From: Rhizobium pisi
GTDB lineage: Bacteria; Pseudomonadota; Alphaproteobacteria; Rhizobiales; Rhizobiaceae
Assembly (NCBI RefSeq): GCF_003938655.1
Contig: NZ_RJJT01000008.1
Coordinates: 62,001 to 126,000 of the forward strand
Direction: 5' to 3'
Length of the DNA stretch: 64,000 nt
Positions 42,220 to 50,522 of the stretch are shown piece after piece (the stretch's first letter is position 1; the number at the start of each line of letters is the position of its first letter). Below the pieces are notes generated by a model that was not told the DNA's origin, searched no databases, and worked only from the letters and a program-made list of their open reading frames with translations. A program made the position numbers and the translations under genes.

Positions 42220-44751
42220 ATGGATATCAAGCACGACCACGATCACGATCATCACAACCACGCCCCCGGCGACGATCATTGCCATTGCGGCCATGATCAT
42301 CAGGAGAAGGCTGCCGATGCCGCAACTCGTGACCCTGTATGCGGCATGACCGTCGATCCGCAGGCCGGCAAGCCATCCCTCGATCATGCGGGCCGCACCT
42401 ATCATTTCTGCTCTGAGGGCTGCCGGACGAAATTTGTGGCGGCGCCGCAGGATTATATCACCGCGAAGGACCCGGTCTGCGGCATGGCCGTCGATCGCTC
42501 GACGGCGAAACACTTTCTGAAATTCGAGGGTGAGAAGTTCTACTTCTGCTCCGCCGCCTGCAAAGCGAATTTCGAAGCCGATCCTGCGGCCTATCGCGAC
42601 GGCAAGCGCCCGGCGGCAAAGCCCGCGCCGAAAGGCACACTCTATACCTGCCCGATGCACCCGGAGGTCGTCAGCGACCGTCCCGGTGACTGCCCGAAAT
42701 GCGGCATGGCACTGGAGCCGATGGGCGTTCCTCCTGCCGATGAAGGCCCGAACCCGGAACTCGTCGATTTCAGCAGGCGGCTCTGGGTGAGCGCTCTCCT
42801 TGCCCTGCCGCTGCTCGCACTCGGCATGGGCCCGATGCTCGGCCTGCCGCTTCGGGAAGCGGTCGGCGAACCGTTGGCGACGTATCTCGAACTCCTTCTG
42901 GCAAGCCCTGTGGTGCTCTGGGCCGCCCTCCCCTTTTTCCGCCGCGCCTGGGCGTCTGTCGTCAATCGCAGTCCCAATATGTGGACCCTGATCGGCCTCG
43001 GTGTCGGCACCGCCTATATCTACAGCGCGGTCGCCACGCTTGCGCCCGGCATCTTCCCAATGAGCTTTCGCGGCCATGGCGCGGCCGTGCCCGTGTATTT
43101 CGAGGCGGCGGCTGTCATCGTTGCGCTCGTCTTCGTCGGCCAGGTCCTGGAATTGAAGGCGCGCGAGCGCACCGGCTCGGCAATCCGCGCCCTGCTCGAT
43201 CTTGCGCCGAAGACGGCGCGGCGCATCGATGCCGATGGCAGCGAGAGCGACGTGCCGGTGGACGAGATCCAGACTGGCGATCGGCTGCGCGTGCGTCCTG
43301 GCGAACGGGTGCCGGTGGATGGCTCCGTCCTCGAGGGCCAGTCGACAATCGATGAATCGATGATATCAGGCGAGCCCCTGCCCATCGAGAAGTCGAAGGG
43401 CGATGGGCTGACAGGTGGCACGATCAACAAGAACGGCACCCTCGTCATGGCAGCCGAGAAGGTCGGCGCCGACACGGTTCTGTCTCGCATCGTCGACATG
43501 GTCGCCAAGGCGCAGCGCTCGCGTGCGCCGATTCAGGGTGTTGTCGACCGCGTATCCGCGTTCTTCGTGCCTGCCGTGGTGGTCGTCGCGATCCTTGCCT
43601 TCCTCGCCTGGGCCGCGATCGGACCGGAGCCGCGCATGGCAAATGCGCTGCTTGCCGCCGTCGCCGTCCTGATCATCGCCTGCCCCTGCGCACTCGGCCT
43701 TGCAACGCCGATGTCGATCATGATCGCGACGGGACGCGGCGCTCGGGAAGGCGTGCTGATCAAGGATGCCGAGGCGCTGGAACGCTTTTCCAAGGTCGAT
43801 ACGCTGATCGTCGACAAGACGGGCACGCTGACCGAGGGCAAGCCGAGGCTTACCGATGTCGTCGCGTTGGGCGGCATCGAGGAAAGCCGCCTGCTGTCGC
43901 TGGCGGCAAGCTTGGAGCGCGGTTCCGAACATCCGCTGGCCGAAGCGATCGTTTCCGGCGCCGAGGAACGTGGTGTTGCCTTCGTCGAGGTCACCGGCTT
44001 CGAGGCAAAGACCGGCAAGGGCGTCCAGGGCCTTGCCGGCGGCACGCAGGTGGTGCTCGGCAATGCGGCGATCCTCGCCGATCTCGGTATCGATCCAGCG
44101 GTACTTGCCGAGAAGACAGAAGCCTTGCGCGGCGACGGCAAGACGGTGATGTTCGTGGTGTTCGACGGCGCGCTTGCCGGCCTCGTTGCCGTCGCCGACC
44201 GGATCAAGCCGACGACGGCTGCCGCCATCAAGGCGCTGCATGAAAGCGGGCTGAAGATCATCATGGCAACGGGCGACAATGAACGCACGGCGCGGGCGGT
44301 GGCAAAAAGCCTCGGCATCGACGAGGTCCGCGCCGACGTGCTTCCGGAAGGCAAAAAGGCGCTGATCGATGAGCTGCGGGCAAGAGGCGCCATCATCGCC
44401 ATGGCCGGCGACGGCGTCAATGACGCGCCTGCACTTGCCGCGGCCGATGTCGGCATCGCCATGGGCACCGGCGCCGACGTCGCGATGGAAAGCGCCGGCA
44501 TTACCTTGGTGAAAGGCGACCTCAACGGCATCGTCAGGGCGCGGCGGCTGGCGGAGGCGACGATGCGCAATATCCGGCAGAATCTCGGCTTCGCCTTCGG
44601 CTATAATGCGCTCGGCGTGCCGGTCGCAGCCGGCGTACTCTACCCGGTCTTCGGGCTGCTGCTTTCGCCGATGATCGCGGCGGCAGCGATGAGCCTCTCG
44701 TCCGTCTCGGTAATTTCAAATGCACTGAGACTGCGTTTTGCAAAGCTGTAG
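42220..44751 (+). CDS. copA: Copper-exporting P1B-type ATPase with two YHS domains (CopA/ActP-like)
   Basis: 843 residues from ATG 42220 (AGGAG seven nt upstream); the upstream in-frame GTG 42151 lies inside the promoter. The N-terminus has a His-rich run (residues 4-28). Two YHS domains follow, both starting DPVCGM (38-43 and 84-89), then a CPMHPEV...CPKCGMAL metal-binding domain (about 143-170), instead of the usual HMA domains. The membrane motif CPC (Cys488-Pro-Cys490), DKTGT (phospho-acceptor Asp532), SEHPLAEAI and GDGVNDAPAL are intact. The pump moves Cu+ out of the cytosol. Rhizobial names are actP or copA. Followed by cueR, with the stop six to ten nt before it. Confidence 0.93.
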   Translation: MDIKHDHDHDHHNHAPGDDHCHCGHDHQEKAADAATRDPVCGMTVDPQAGKPSLDHAGRTYHFCSEGCRTKFVAAPQDYITAKDPVCGMAVDRSTAKHFLKFEGEKFYFCSAACKANFEADPAAYRDGKRPAAKPAPKGTLYTCPMHPEVVSDRPGDCPKCGMALEPMGVPPADEGPNPELVDFSRRLWVSALLALPLLALGMGPMLGLPLREAVGEPLATYLELLLASPVVLWAALPFFRRAWASVVNRSPNMWTLIGLGVGTAYIYSAVATLAPGIFPMSFRGHGAAVPVYFEAAAVIVALVFVGQVLELKARERTGSAIRALLDLAPKTARRIDADGSESDVPVDEIQTGDRLRVRPGERVPVDGSVLEGQSTIDESMISGEPLPIEKSKGDGLTGGTINKNGTLVMAAEKVGADTVLSRIVDMVAKAQRSRAPIQGVVDRVSAFFVPAVVVVAILAFLAWAAIGPEPRMANALLAAVAVLIIACPCALGLATPMSIMIATGRGAREGVLIKDAEALERFSKVDTLIVDKTGTLTEGKPRLTDVVALGGIEESRLLSLAASLERGSEHPLAEAIVSGAEERGVAFVEVTGFEAKTGKGVQGLAGGTQVVLGNAAILADLGIDPAVLAEKTEALRGDGKTVMFVVFDGALAGLVAVADRIKPTTAAAIKALHESGLKIIMATGDNERTARAVAKSLGIDEVRADVLPEGKKALIDELRARGAIIAMAGDGVNDAPALAAADVGIAMGTGADVAMESAGITLVKGDLNGIVRARRLAEATMRNIRQNLGFAFGYNALGVPVAAGVLYPVFGLLLSPMIAAAAMSLSSVSVISNALRLRFAKL

Positions 44752-44760
44752 GAGATGGCG

Positions 44761-45150
44761 ATGAATATAGGCGAAGCATCGGGACGATCGGGCCTGCCTT
44801 CGAAGACCATCCGCTACTACGAGGATATCGGCCTCATCCGCCCCGAAAGGGGCGGGAATGGCTACCGCGACTATGCCGAGACCGACGTCCACAAGCTGCG
44901 CTTCCTGCAGCGTTCGCGCGGCCTCGGCTTTTCCGTCGAGGAATGCCGGCAATTGCTGGCGCTCTATGAGGATAAGGAGCGGGCGAGCGCCGACGTCCGG
45001 GATATCGCCCAGACCAAGCTTGCCGAGATCGACCGCAAGATCCGCGAGCTGACGGACCTGCGCCGGACGCTGGAACACCTGGTGCATGCCTGCCACGGCA
45101 ACGACAGGCCGGACTGTCCGATCCTCGAAGAGCTTTCGGACGGCAGCTGA
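44761..45150 (+). CDS. cueR: Copper-responsive MerR-family regulator (CueR/HmrR)
   Basis: 129 residues from ATG 44761, six nt after GGAG; ATG 44755 is less well spaced. N-terminal MerR HTH (MNIGEASGRSGLPSKTIRYYEDIGLI), dimerisation helix, and C-terminal Cys111 and Cys119 in a C-x7-C pattern, the Cu+ site known from E. coli CueR (Cys112, Cys120). It activates the promoter at 42155-42185. In rhizobia the homologue is called HmrR. Encoded after copA, so it is part of the same autoregulated unit. Confidence 0.93.
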   Translation: MNIGEASGRSGLPSKTIRYYEDIGLIRPERGGNGYRDYAETDVHKLRFLQRSRGLGFSVEECRQLLALYEDKERASADVRDIAQTKLAEIDRKIRELTDLRRTLEHLVHACHGNDRPDCPILEELSDGS

Positions 45151-45191
45151 TCATTTCAAAAGAGCAGGCGTCGCCTTTCAGACGACCTTCA

Positions 45192-45500
45192 TCAGGACAG
45201 CTGCGGCATATTCTGGTTCGCCGCCTGCGAGGATTGAGCCCGCTCGTCGGGCTCCTCGTCTTCGCCATCATCCAGCACACCGTCATCCAGCCGATGCTTG
45301 ATCGCCAGTGCATAGATCACGTCGAGAATATTGCGGTCCCTGAGATGAGGATCGGTCAGGGCGAGAAGCGAGGCCCGGACAATCTTTTTGCTGGTGGCTT
45401 TCGGACAACGCGCCTTGACGAAATCGTATAGCGCCTGATCCGTCAGTCCTTCCATGGCGCCGTCCACGAGAGCTTCGTAGACCCGCTTCTTTTCCTTCAT
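45192..45500 (-). CDS. Conserved small hypothetical protein
   Basis: 102 residues, start ATG 45500 with AGGGGA nine nt upstream. Mostly helical: EALVDGAMEGLTDQALYDFVKARCPKATSKKIVRASLLAL, then DRNILDVIYALAIKHRL, and an acidic, disordered tail. No membrane segment or signal. Convergent with cueR and divergent from the sigma factor gene. Family not recognised; codon use resembles the neighbours, so it is probably real. Confidence 0.7.
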   Translation of the reverse strand: MKEKKRVYEALVDGAMEGLTDQALYDFVKARCPKATSKKIVRASLLALTDPHLRDRNILDVIYALAIKHRLDDGVLDDGEDEEPDERAQSSQAANQNMPQLS

Positions 45501-45689
45501 GCTTTATTTTCCCCTGCAAATCAGCGGCGCCATGATCTGTCATGCAATTGTCATAAACAATCGCCGATTTACGGCGCCTGTCCACTGAAGAAGAATGCTG
45601 ATGACGATCCGGGCAGCATTTTTTTCGCCTCATCGACTTTTTTGCCCTCAGCCGGGAATAAAATCCGCCGCACGCGCGTATACTCAGTC

Positions 45690-46229
45690 ATGGAACGCAA
45701 AGAACGCCCCTTCGACGTCATCGGACAGCTTGCAGCGCTGAGGCGCTATGCTCGCTCGCTGGTGCGCAATTCGGACGAGGCGGAGGATCTGGTGCATGAT
45801 GCACTGGTGCGCGCCTATGAGAAGCGGAAGAGCTTCCGCAGCGGCGGCAACCTGCGCACCTGGCTTCTTTCCATTATGCACAACGCCCATATCGACCGTC
45901 TTCGGCGGAACCGGTCACTGACGCGCCGGCACGACGAGGCGGCGGTCGAGGCCGAGCAGTCCCTGCCGGCCGGTCAGGAACATGCCGTGCGCCTGCAGCA
46001 GGTGCGCGACGCCTTCTTCGATCTGCCGGAGGAACAGCGCGAGGCGCTGCATCTCGTGGCGATCGAGGATCTTTCCTACCAGGAAGCCGCCAATGCTCTC
46101 GGCATTCCTGTGGGGACGCTGATGTCGCGCATCTCGCGTGCCCGCGCCCAGCTGCGCGAATTTGAGGAGACGATGCCGCGCGTTTCGCATCTGAGATTGA
46201 TCGGAGGAAACAGCAATGAAGGCAATTGA
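45690..46229 (+). CDS. ECF-type RNA polymerase sigma factor
   Basis: 179 residues from ATG 45690; TTG 45642 is in frame but adds unrelated sequence. Region 2: ALRRYARSLVRNSDEAEDLVHDALVRAYEKR, then WLLSIMHNAHIDRLRR. Region 4: LPEEQREALHLVAIEDLSYQEAANALGIPVGTLMSRISRARAQLR. It directs RNA polymerase to stress promoters. The downstream gene overlaps by 14 bases and encodes a membrane anti-sigma factor. A weak ECF-like promoter (GGAAT, 17 bp, CGTA) lies at 45655-45680. Confidence 0.92.
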   Translation: MERKERPFDVIGQLAALRRYARSLVRNSDEAEDLVHDALVRAYEKRKSFRSGGNLRTWLLSIMHNAHIDRLRRNRSLTRRHDEAAVEAEQSLPAGQEHAVRLQQVRDAFFDLPEEQREALHLVAIEDLSYQEAANALGIPVGTLMSRISRARAQLREFEETMPRVSHLRLIGGNSNEGN

Positions 46230-46983
46230 TCCGATCATCGACACCGATCTCGACGCCTATGTGGATGGCGAGCTCGATGTCGCCCGCCGCATCCAAGTGG
46301 AATCCTATCTTTCCGAGCATCCGGCGATTGCCGCCAAGGTCATGGCCGATCTCAGCATGAAGGGCGAGCTGCGTCTGGCGCTCGCCGGTGAAAGCGCTTT
46401 CGGCCGTCCCGAAACGCGCGATGCCGCTCGCCGGCTGGAACGTGGCCTTTCCTACGGCCGCATCTTCCATTCCATGCAGCGCATCGCCGCAATCGGCATT
46501 CTGATCGCCGCCGGCTGGGTGGCGCACAATTCTTTCGGCGCCTTCTCGGCGACGGAGGTCGCGGCTTCCGTTCCGGCGCCCGCCTATGTCGAGGATGCCG
46601 TGCGCGCCTATCAGACCGCGGCGCTGCGCCAATCAATGCCTTCGCAGACATCAACCATCTACAACGCTGACGATATTCGCGCCGCCACCGCCATCGTGAT
46701 GCCCGAGCTGCCGAAGGACTGGAAGGTCGCCGATGTGCAGATCTTCCCTTCCGAATTCGGCCCCAGTGTCGAGATGGCGATCGAGGAAACAAATGGAAAG
46801 CGGCTTTCGCTTTTCGCCGTCCGGCCGGGCGCCTTCGAGGTCCAGCCGGTCAGCCATCTCGCACTCGAAAAAACGGAAGCTGCCTATTGGCAGATCGGCG
46901 AGGTCGCCTATGCGCTGATCGCCGACGATAGGGGCGTCAATCTCGACCAGGCGGCCGAACGGCTCGCCCGCTCGCTTTACTAG
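46216..46983 (+). CDS. Membrane anti-sigma factor
   Basis: 255 residues, starting inside the end of the sigma gene, with GGAGG eight nt upstream of ATG 46216. The N-terminal cytosolic part (TDLDAYVDGELDVARRIQVESYLSEHP) is the anti-sigma fold, but without the zinc-binding His-x3-Cys-x2-Cys motif. One membrane segment (about residues 90-108) follows, then a periplasmic domain of 145 residues with several aromatic residues. It probably holds the sigma factor inactive until an envelope signal. Confidence 0.85.
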   Translation: MKAIDPIIDTDLDAYVDGELDVARRIQVESYLSEHPAIAAKVMADLSMKGELRLALAGESAFGRPETRDAARRLERGLSYGRIFHSMQRIAAIGILIAAGWVAHNSFGAFSATEVAASVPAPAYVEDAVRAYQTAALRQSMPSQTSTIYNADDIRAATAIVMPELPKDWKVADVQIFPSEFGPSVEMAIEETNGKRLSLFAVRPGAFEVQPVSHLALEKTEAAYWQIGEVAYALIADDRGVNLDQAAERLARSLY

Positions 46984-47003
46984 TTCAAACCGAGGAGATA
47001 AGT

Positions 47004-47714
47004 ATGAACCCGATCAATCCCCGCTACGGCGCTGTCGCCGGCTCCCAGGCCCTCTTCGACGAGGGCCTGCGCCAGCACATGCTGCGCGTCTACAATTATA
47101 TGGCCCTTGGCCTCGTCATAACAGGCATCGTTGCCTTCATCGTCGGCTCGACGCCGGCGCTCTACGTGCCGATCTTCAACTCGCCGCTGAAATGGGTGGT
47201 GATGCTGGCGCCGCTCGCCTTCGTCTTCTTCTTCTCGTTTCGCATCCAGACGATGTCCGCCAGCACCGCGCAGATCACCTTCTGGGCCTTCTGCGCCGTG
47301 ATGGGTCTGTCGCTCGCCTCTGTCTTCCTGGTCTTCACCAAGACGAGCATCGCACAGACCTTTTTCATCACCGCGACGATGTTCGGCGCCATCAGCCTCT
47401 ACGGCTATGCGACGAAGCGTGATCTCTCGAAGATGGGCTCGTTCCTGATGATGGGCCTTTTCGGCATCATCATCGCCGGCATCGTCAACATCTTCCTGGG
47501 TTCGAGCGCGCTGCAGTTCGCCATCTCCGTGATCGGCATCGTCGTCTTCGTCGGCCTCACCGCCTACGACACGCAGAACATCAAGGAACAGTATTCGGAA
47601 AACTACGATCAGGAATCGAACCAGAAGCTCGCCGTCTTCGGTGCACTTTCGCTCTACCTGAACTTCGTCAACATCTTCCAGCTTCTGCTCAACTTCACGG
47701 GCGAGCGGGAATAG
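47004..47714 (+). CDS. Bax inhibitor-1 / YccA family membrane protein
   Basis: 236 residues with seven hydrophobic segments. The pattern MLRVYNYMALGLVITGIVA near the start, and AYDTQNIKEQY followed by a hydrophobic end (GALSLYLNFVNIFQLLLNF), is that of the BI-1 (UPF0005) family. Members are proposed to be pH-dependent calcium leak channels or protease modulators; the role in this organism is unknown. Start ATG 47004 has GAGGAGA about eight nt upstream. 20 nt after the anti-sigma gene, so possibly cotranscribed. Confidence 0.93.
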   Translation: MNPINPRYGAVAGSQALFDEGLRQHMLRVYNYMALGLVITGIVAFIVGSTPALYVPIFNSPLKWVVMLAPLAFVFFFSFRIQTMSASTAQITFWAFCAVMGLSLASVFLVFTKTSIAQTFFITATMFGAISLYGYATKRDLSKMGSFLMMGLFGIIIAGIVNIFLGSSALQFAISVIGIVVFVGLTAYDTQNIKEQYSENYDQESNQKLAVFGALSLYLNFVNIFQLLLNFTGERE

Positions 47715-47797
47715 AGACTGCGCTTCTGGGGGCAATGGAAGCGCAAGAGCGCCTGGTCTGCAGTCTGTGACAGGATGGCGGACTGGGTGCTCACCTA

Positions 47798-47837
47798 AAA
47801 CGAAAACGGCCGGGTCAACGCCCGGCCGTTTTCGTTT
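47798..47837. terminator. Strong bidirectional terminator
   Basis: A perfect 17-bp stem (arms 47798-47814 and 47821-47837) with loop TCAACG. GC-rich at the tip and A/T-rich at the base (AAACGAAAAC and GTTTTCGTTT), so it works in both directions. It separates the BI-1 gene from the minus-strand DUF1612 gene, whose stop codon begins at its edge. Confidence 0.9.
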
Positions 47838-48970
47838 CAGATGATGCCCCAGGCGCGATAGCGGCCACGGCCGGTGATCTCTCGGATGCCGATCTCGTTA
47901 ACGAGGTTCAGCGCGCCGCGCGGGGTGATGCGCAGATGACGGGCGATCATCGCCGCTGAGACCATCGGCCGCGACAGGATGAAATCGGCAAGCTCCGGGA
48001 GACTGCTGTTCGAACGGCGGCCGCGAAAGCGCAGCTCCATTTGCGTGCGCGCTAGCGACAACCGGTCGATTTCCTTGAGGCCGGCCACCGCACCCAGATG
48101 CATCGCCTCCAGAAAGGCTTGCAGCCGTGTCGCCCGATCGCGCGCGCGGCGGCGCTCGTGGCGCACCAGCTTCAGCCCGCCATAAAAGGAAAAGAGATGT
48201 GAGGCGACCTTGCCGCGGGCGCGCAGATGGCTTGCGACCAGAAGCCCCCCGAGCCAGTGCTGACGCCGCAACGGCTCGATCCTTTCCCAGGCTTCGAAGA
48301 GGATGGCTGCTCCGAGAACCGGCGGCAGGCTATCGGCCAATGGCTGCACGCTTCGCCACTCTGCAAGCCGTTGTTCCTCGTCCCATTCGTCATCCCCGAG
48401 CAAACCAAGAGGATCTTCATTGCGAATCGCCGGAGCAACGGCGACTGCCTCGCCTGCCGATGTTTTCCCCGTATGGATATCGAGCAGCTTTTGCGAGCGG
48501 GCAAGAAGCGCATCGATCTCCGCCATCTCGGCTGCGAGCGGCCCGCCCTCATCGTCGCTCTCCTCGTCGGCGTCGACCGGAACTGGGAGGCTCTTTCCTT
48601 CCTGCGCTTTCCCCTCCCCTTCCCCAAGCGTTGCGGTCAAGGTCGCAAGCCCTGACACGCCGAGTGCCCAGGGGGGGTCACCGGTCCAGATGCGCCGGCG
48701 TGCCCGCAGCACGGAATGAGCGATCGTCAGCTCATGACTGGGAGCGCGACTATCCATATGCGCATCGTGCAAAACGAGATCCTCGACATGCACGAGTTCG
48801 CCTGCCACCCAGAGCGCGCCGGCGGCATCGAAGAAATGGCTGCGTTCGGCAAATCCCTCACCGACCACCGAGCGCAACACCCGCTCGTCCAACCGCGCCA
48901 TCGCATCCTCCGCCGCAGCAAGGGATGGAAGCAGGGTCTGAAGCATCGCACCGTCGATATCGTAGCGCAT
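47837..48970 (-). CDS. DUF1612-type protein with C-terminal helix-turn-helix
   Basis: 377 residues. It resembles the rhizobial plasmid family with an N-terminal domain of unknown function (DUF1612) and a C-terminal HTH (SLPELADFILSRPMVSAAMIARHLRITPRGALNLVNEIGIREI), from memory. The middle (about residues 120-170) is acidic and low-complexity. Encoded next to repC on the same strand, so a role in replicon maintenance or copy control is possible, but no function is established. No signal or membrane segment. Confidence 0.75.
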   Translation of the reverse strand: MRYDIDGAMLQTLLPSLAAAEDAMARLDERVLRSVVGEGFAERSHFFDAAGALWVAGELVHVEDLVLHDAHMDSRAPSHELTIAHSVLRARRRIWTGDPPWALGVSGLATLTATLGEGEGKAQEGKSLPVPVDADEESDDEGGPLAAEMAEIDALLARSQKLLDIHTGKTSAGEAVAVAPAIRNEDPLGLLGDDEWDEEQRLAEWRSVQPLADSLPPVLGAAILFEAWERIEPLRRQHWLGGLLVASHLRARGKVASHLFSFYGGLKLVRHERRRARDRATRLQAFLEAMHLGAVAGLKEIDRLSLARTQMELRFRGRRSNSSLPELADFILSRPMVSAAMIARHLRITPRGALNLVNEIGIREITGRGRYRAWGII

Positions 48971-49153
48971 TGTTAAGCTTTACGGTTTTTCACAAATGGA
49001 AGTCAAACGCGAGTTTCCTTCCGCCATGTATGACATGGTTAACAGCGTAATTCAAGAAAACTGCGAGGAAGGGAGAGCCGTCAAGATGGCTGATCGCCCG
49101 GCCACCTATCCTTCTACCCGCCGCAACTGGCGCGGAGCTTTTTCCCTCTCTGT

Positions 49154-50368
49154 TCATCCGGTTTTCCTCGCCGCCGGACCGTTTGCCCGCATCAGCGCCA
49201 TCAGCATCGGCCCGAGCGAGAACTCGCCGCGCTCCGCCCGCCGCGACAGGTCGCGCAGGTAGCCGCCAGCCGAGTTGATATGTCCACCTCTCTCCAGGAT
49301 GCAGGCGATCACCGTGGCGGCATTTTCAGGCCCCATGATATCGCAGGCCTCCTGATAGGCACTGGGACTGACGCCAAGGGTGGAACGAACGATCACGGCT
49401 GCGGCCATCAGATCCCGCCAACTGCCGATTCCGCCACCCGGCCCGTAAGCGATAATCTCCGGGCAGGCCTGCAGCACCATGGCAAGAGGGAAGGATTTCG
49501 GCGGCTCCCGCCACGGCTGCGGTTCTTCCTCCGATTTTGCGCCCTGCTTCGGTTCGAAGCCTGGTTCAAGATCAGATATGGGGTGTGGGTTTGAATTATG
49601 TATGTGCCGACCGTTTTGGCTGTCATTGGCGTCTGTTTTTTCTGTTTTCGTCTTCAATTCCAGCGTCTTGACGATCATCTCGCGGAATGCCTCGAGATCG
49701 CCTAGCAGGCTTTCCATCTCGGCGGCGGACGGACGGCGTGGCAGGCTTGCCGAAAGCAGATTGAAATGCTTCTGCATCTCGATCCATTCGCCGGCAATTT
49801 CCTCTTCCAGTGCGATCTCGATCAGCTTGACTATGTCACGTCGGCAAAGCGTCAACCGCTCTCTCAGGCGCTTCCATTCAAGCCTGTCGGCCATCACCTG
49901 AGCCGCTTGCGCTTCGATCTCGCGGGCACGCACCAGGAGCGGCGCGATGCTGAAGCCGAAGGCCTCTCCCAATCCGCCCTCGCCGTTCCGGCGGGCAAAC
50001 CGTTTTCCGTTCGGGCTATCCCTGCGGATGATCAGGCCGGCCTCCACGAGCATCGCCAGGTTCCGCCGCAGCGTCGTGCCGGCCATACCGTGCGTGCGCA
50101 GCGAAAGCTGCTCGTTTGAGGGAAAGACGACGAAGCCGTTGGCCTCGGCAATCTCGTTCTTCGGATAGAAGGTCAAGAGCGCATTGAGAACAGCCAGAGC
50201 ACGATCGGATACGCCGACCATGTCCTTTGCTTCGCAGAGCGCGCGAAAGATTTTCCACTTGTCGACCGATGCATCCGGATCGACCTTGCTGGCGCTTTCC
50301 TGACTTGCCAGCATGCCAAGCGTCATCGATCGCCGCCCAAAGGGCGTCGATACATATTGAGGCTCCAT
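49154..50368 (-). CDS. repC: Replication initiator RepC of a repABC replicon
   Basis: 404 residues from ATG 50368 (AGGTGAGG just upstream); GTG 50377 adds three residues. RepC N-terminal pattern TPFGRRSMTLGMLASQ, then KWKIFRALCEAKDMVGVSDRALAVLNALLTFYP and the winged helix (NEQLSLRTHGMAGTTLRRNLAMLVEAGLIIRRDSPNGKR), and the C-terminal LMAAAVIVRSTLGVSPSAYQEACDIMGPENAA. RepC binds the origin inside its own gene and initiates replication. It is separated from repB by 154 nt that encode the antisense RNA. Confidence 0.96.
   Translation of the reverse strand: MEPQYVSTPFGRRSMTLGMLASQESASKVDPDASVDKWKIFRALCEAKDMVGVSDRALAVLNALLTFYPKNEIAEANGFVVFPSNEQLSLRTHGMAGTTLRRNLAMLVEAGLIIRRDSPNGKRFARRNGEGGLGEAFGFSIAPLLVRAREIEAQAAQVMADRLEWKRLRERLTLCRRDIVKLIEIALEEEIAGEWIEMQKHFNLLSASLPRRPSAAEMESLLGDLEAFREMIVKTLELKTKTEKTDANDSQNGRHIHNSNPHPISDLEPGFEPKQGAKSEEEPQPWREPPKSFPLAMVLQACPEIIAYGPGGGIGSWRDLMAAAVIVRSTLGVSPSAYQEACDIMGPENAATVIACILERGGHINSAGGYLRDLSRRAERGEFSLGPMLMALMRANGPAARKTG
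49560..49670. other. Probable replication origin (AT-rich stretch inside repC)
   Basis: The middle of repC is distinctly AT-rich compared with its flanks (for example TTTGAATTATGTATG near 49590, then GTCTGTTTTTTCTGTTTTCG near 49631-49650). In studied repABC plasmids oriV is inside repC at such a region. The assignment is by analogy; exact limits are not visible. Confidence 0.45.
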
Positions 50369-50427
50369 GTCCCTCACCTTTTTTCAAGGCAAAAGAAACC
50401 TACCACCCAAAAGGATGCCGAAGACGC

Positions 50428-50456
50428 TTGACAGTGATTCGAGGAAGTGCGATTCT
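50428..50456 (+). promoter_or_regulatory. Promoter of the repABC antisense RNA
   Basis: TTGACA (50428-50433), 17-bp spacer, GATTCT (50451-50456), on the strand opposite to repABC. The -35 is consensus, the -10 is weak (three of six). It is placed to produce an RNA starting near 50463. Confidence 0.65.
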
Positions 50457-50462
50457 CAGATT

Positions 50463-50513
50463 GTCCAGATATGAGAAAGGCTTCCGCGGCGGCAACGTTC
50501 GGAGGCTTTTTTC
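50463..50513 (+). ncRNA. Counter-transcribed RNA (ctRNA) between repB and repC
   Basis: About 50 nt. It starts downstream of the TTGACA promoter and ends in an intrinsic terminator: AGGCTTCCG (50478-50486) pairs with CGGAGGCTT (50500-50508, two G-U pairs), followed by TTTTTT (50507-50512). Known repABC plasmids carry such an antisense RNA in this gap; it represses repC and is an incompatibility determinant. The 5' end is estimated. Confidence 0.75.
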
Positions 50514-50522
50514 TTTTGCGGC

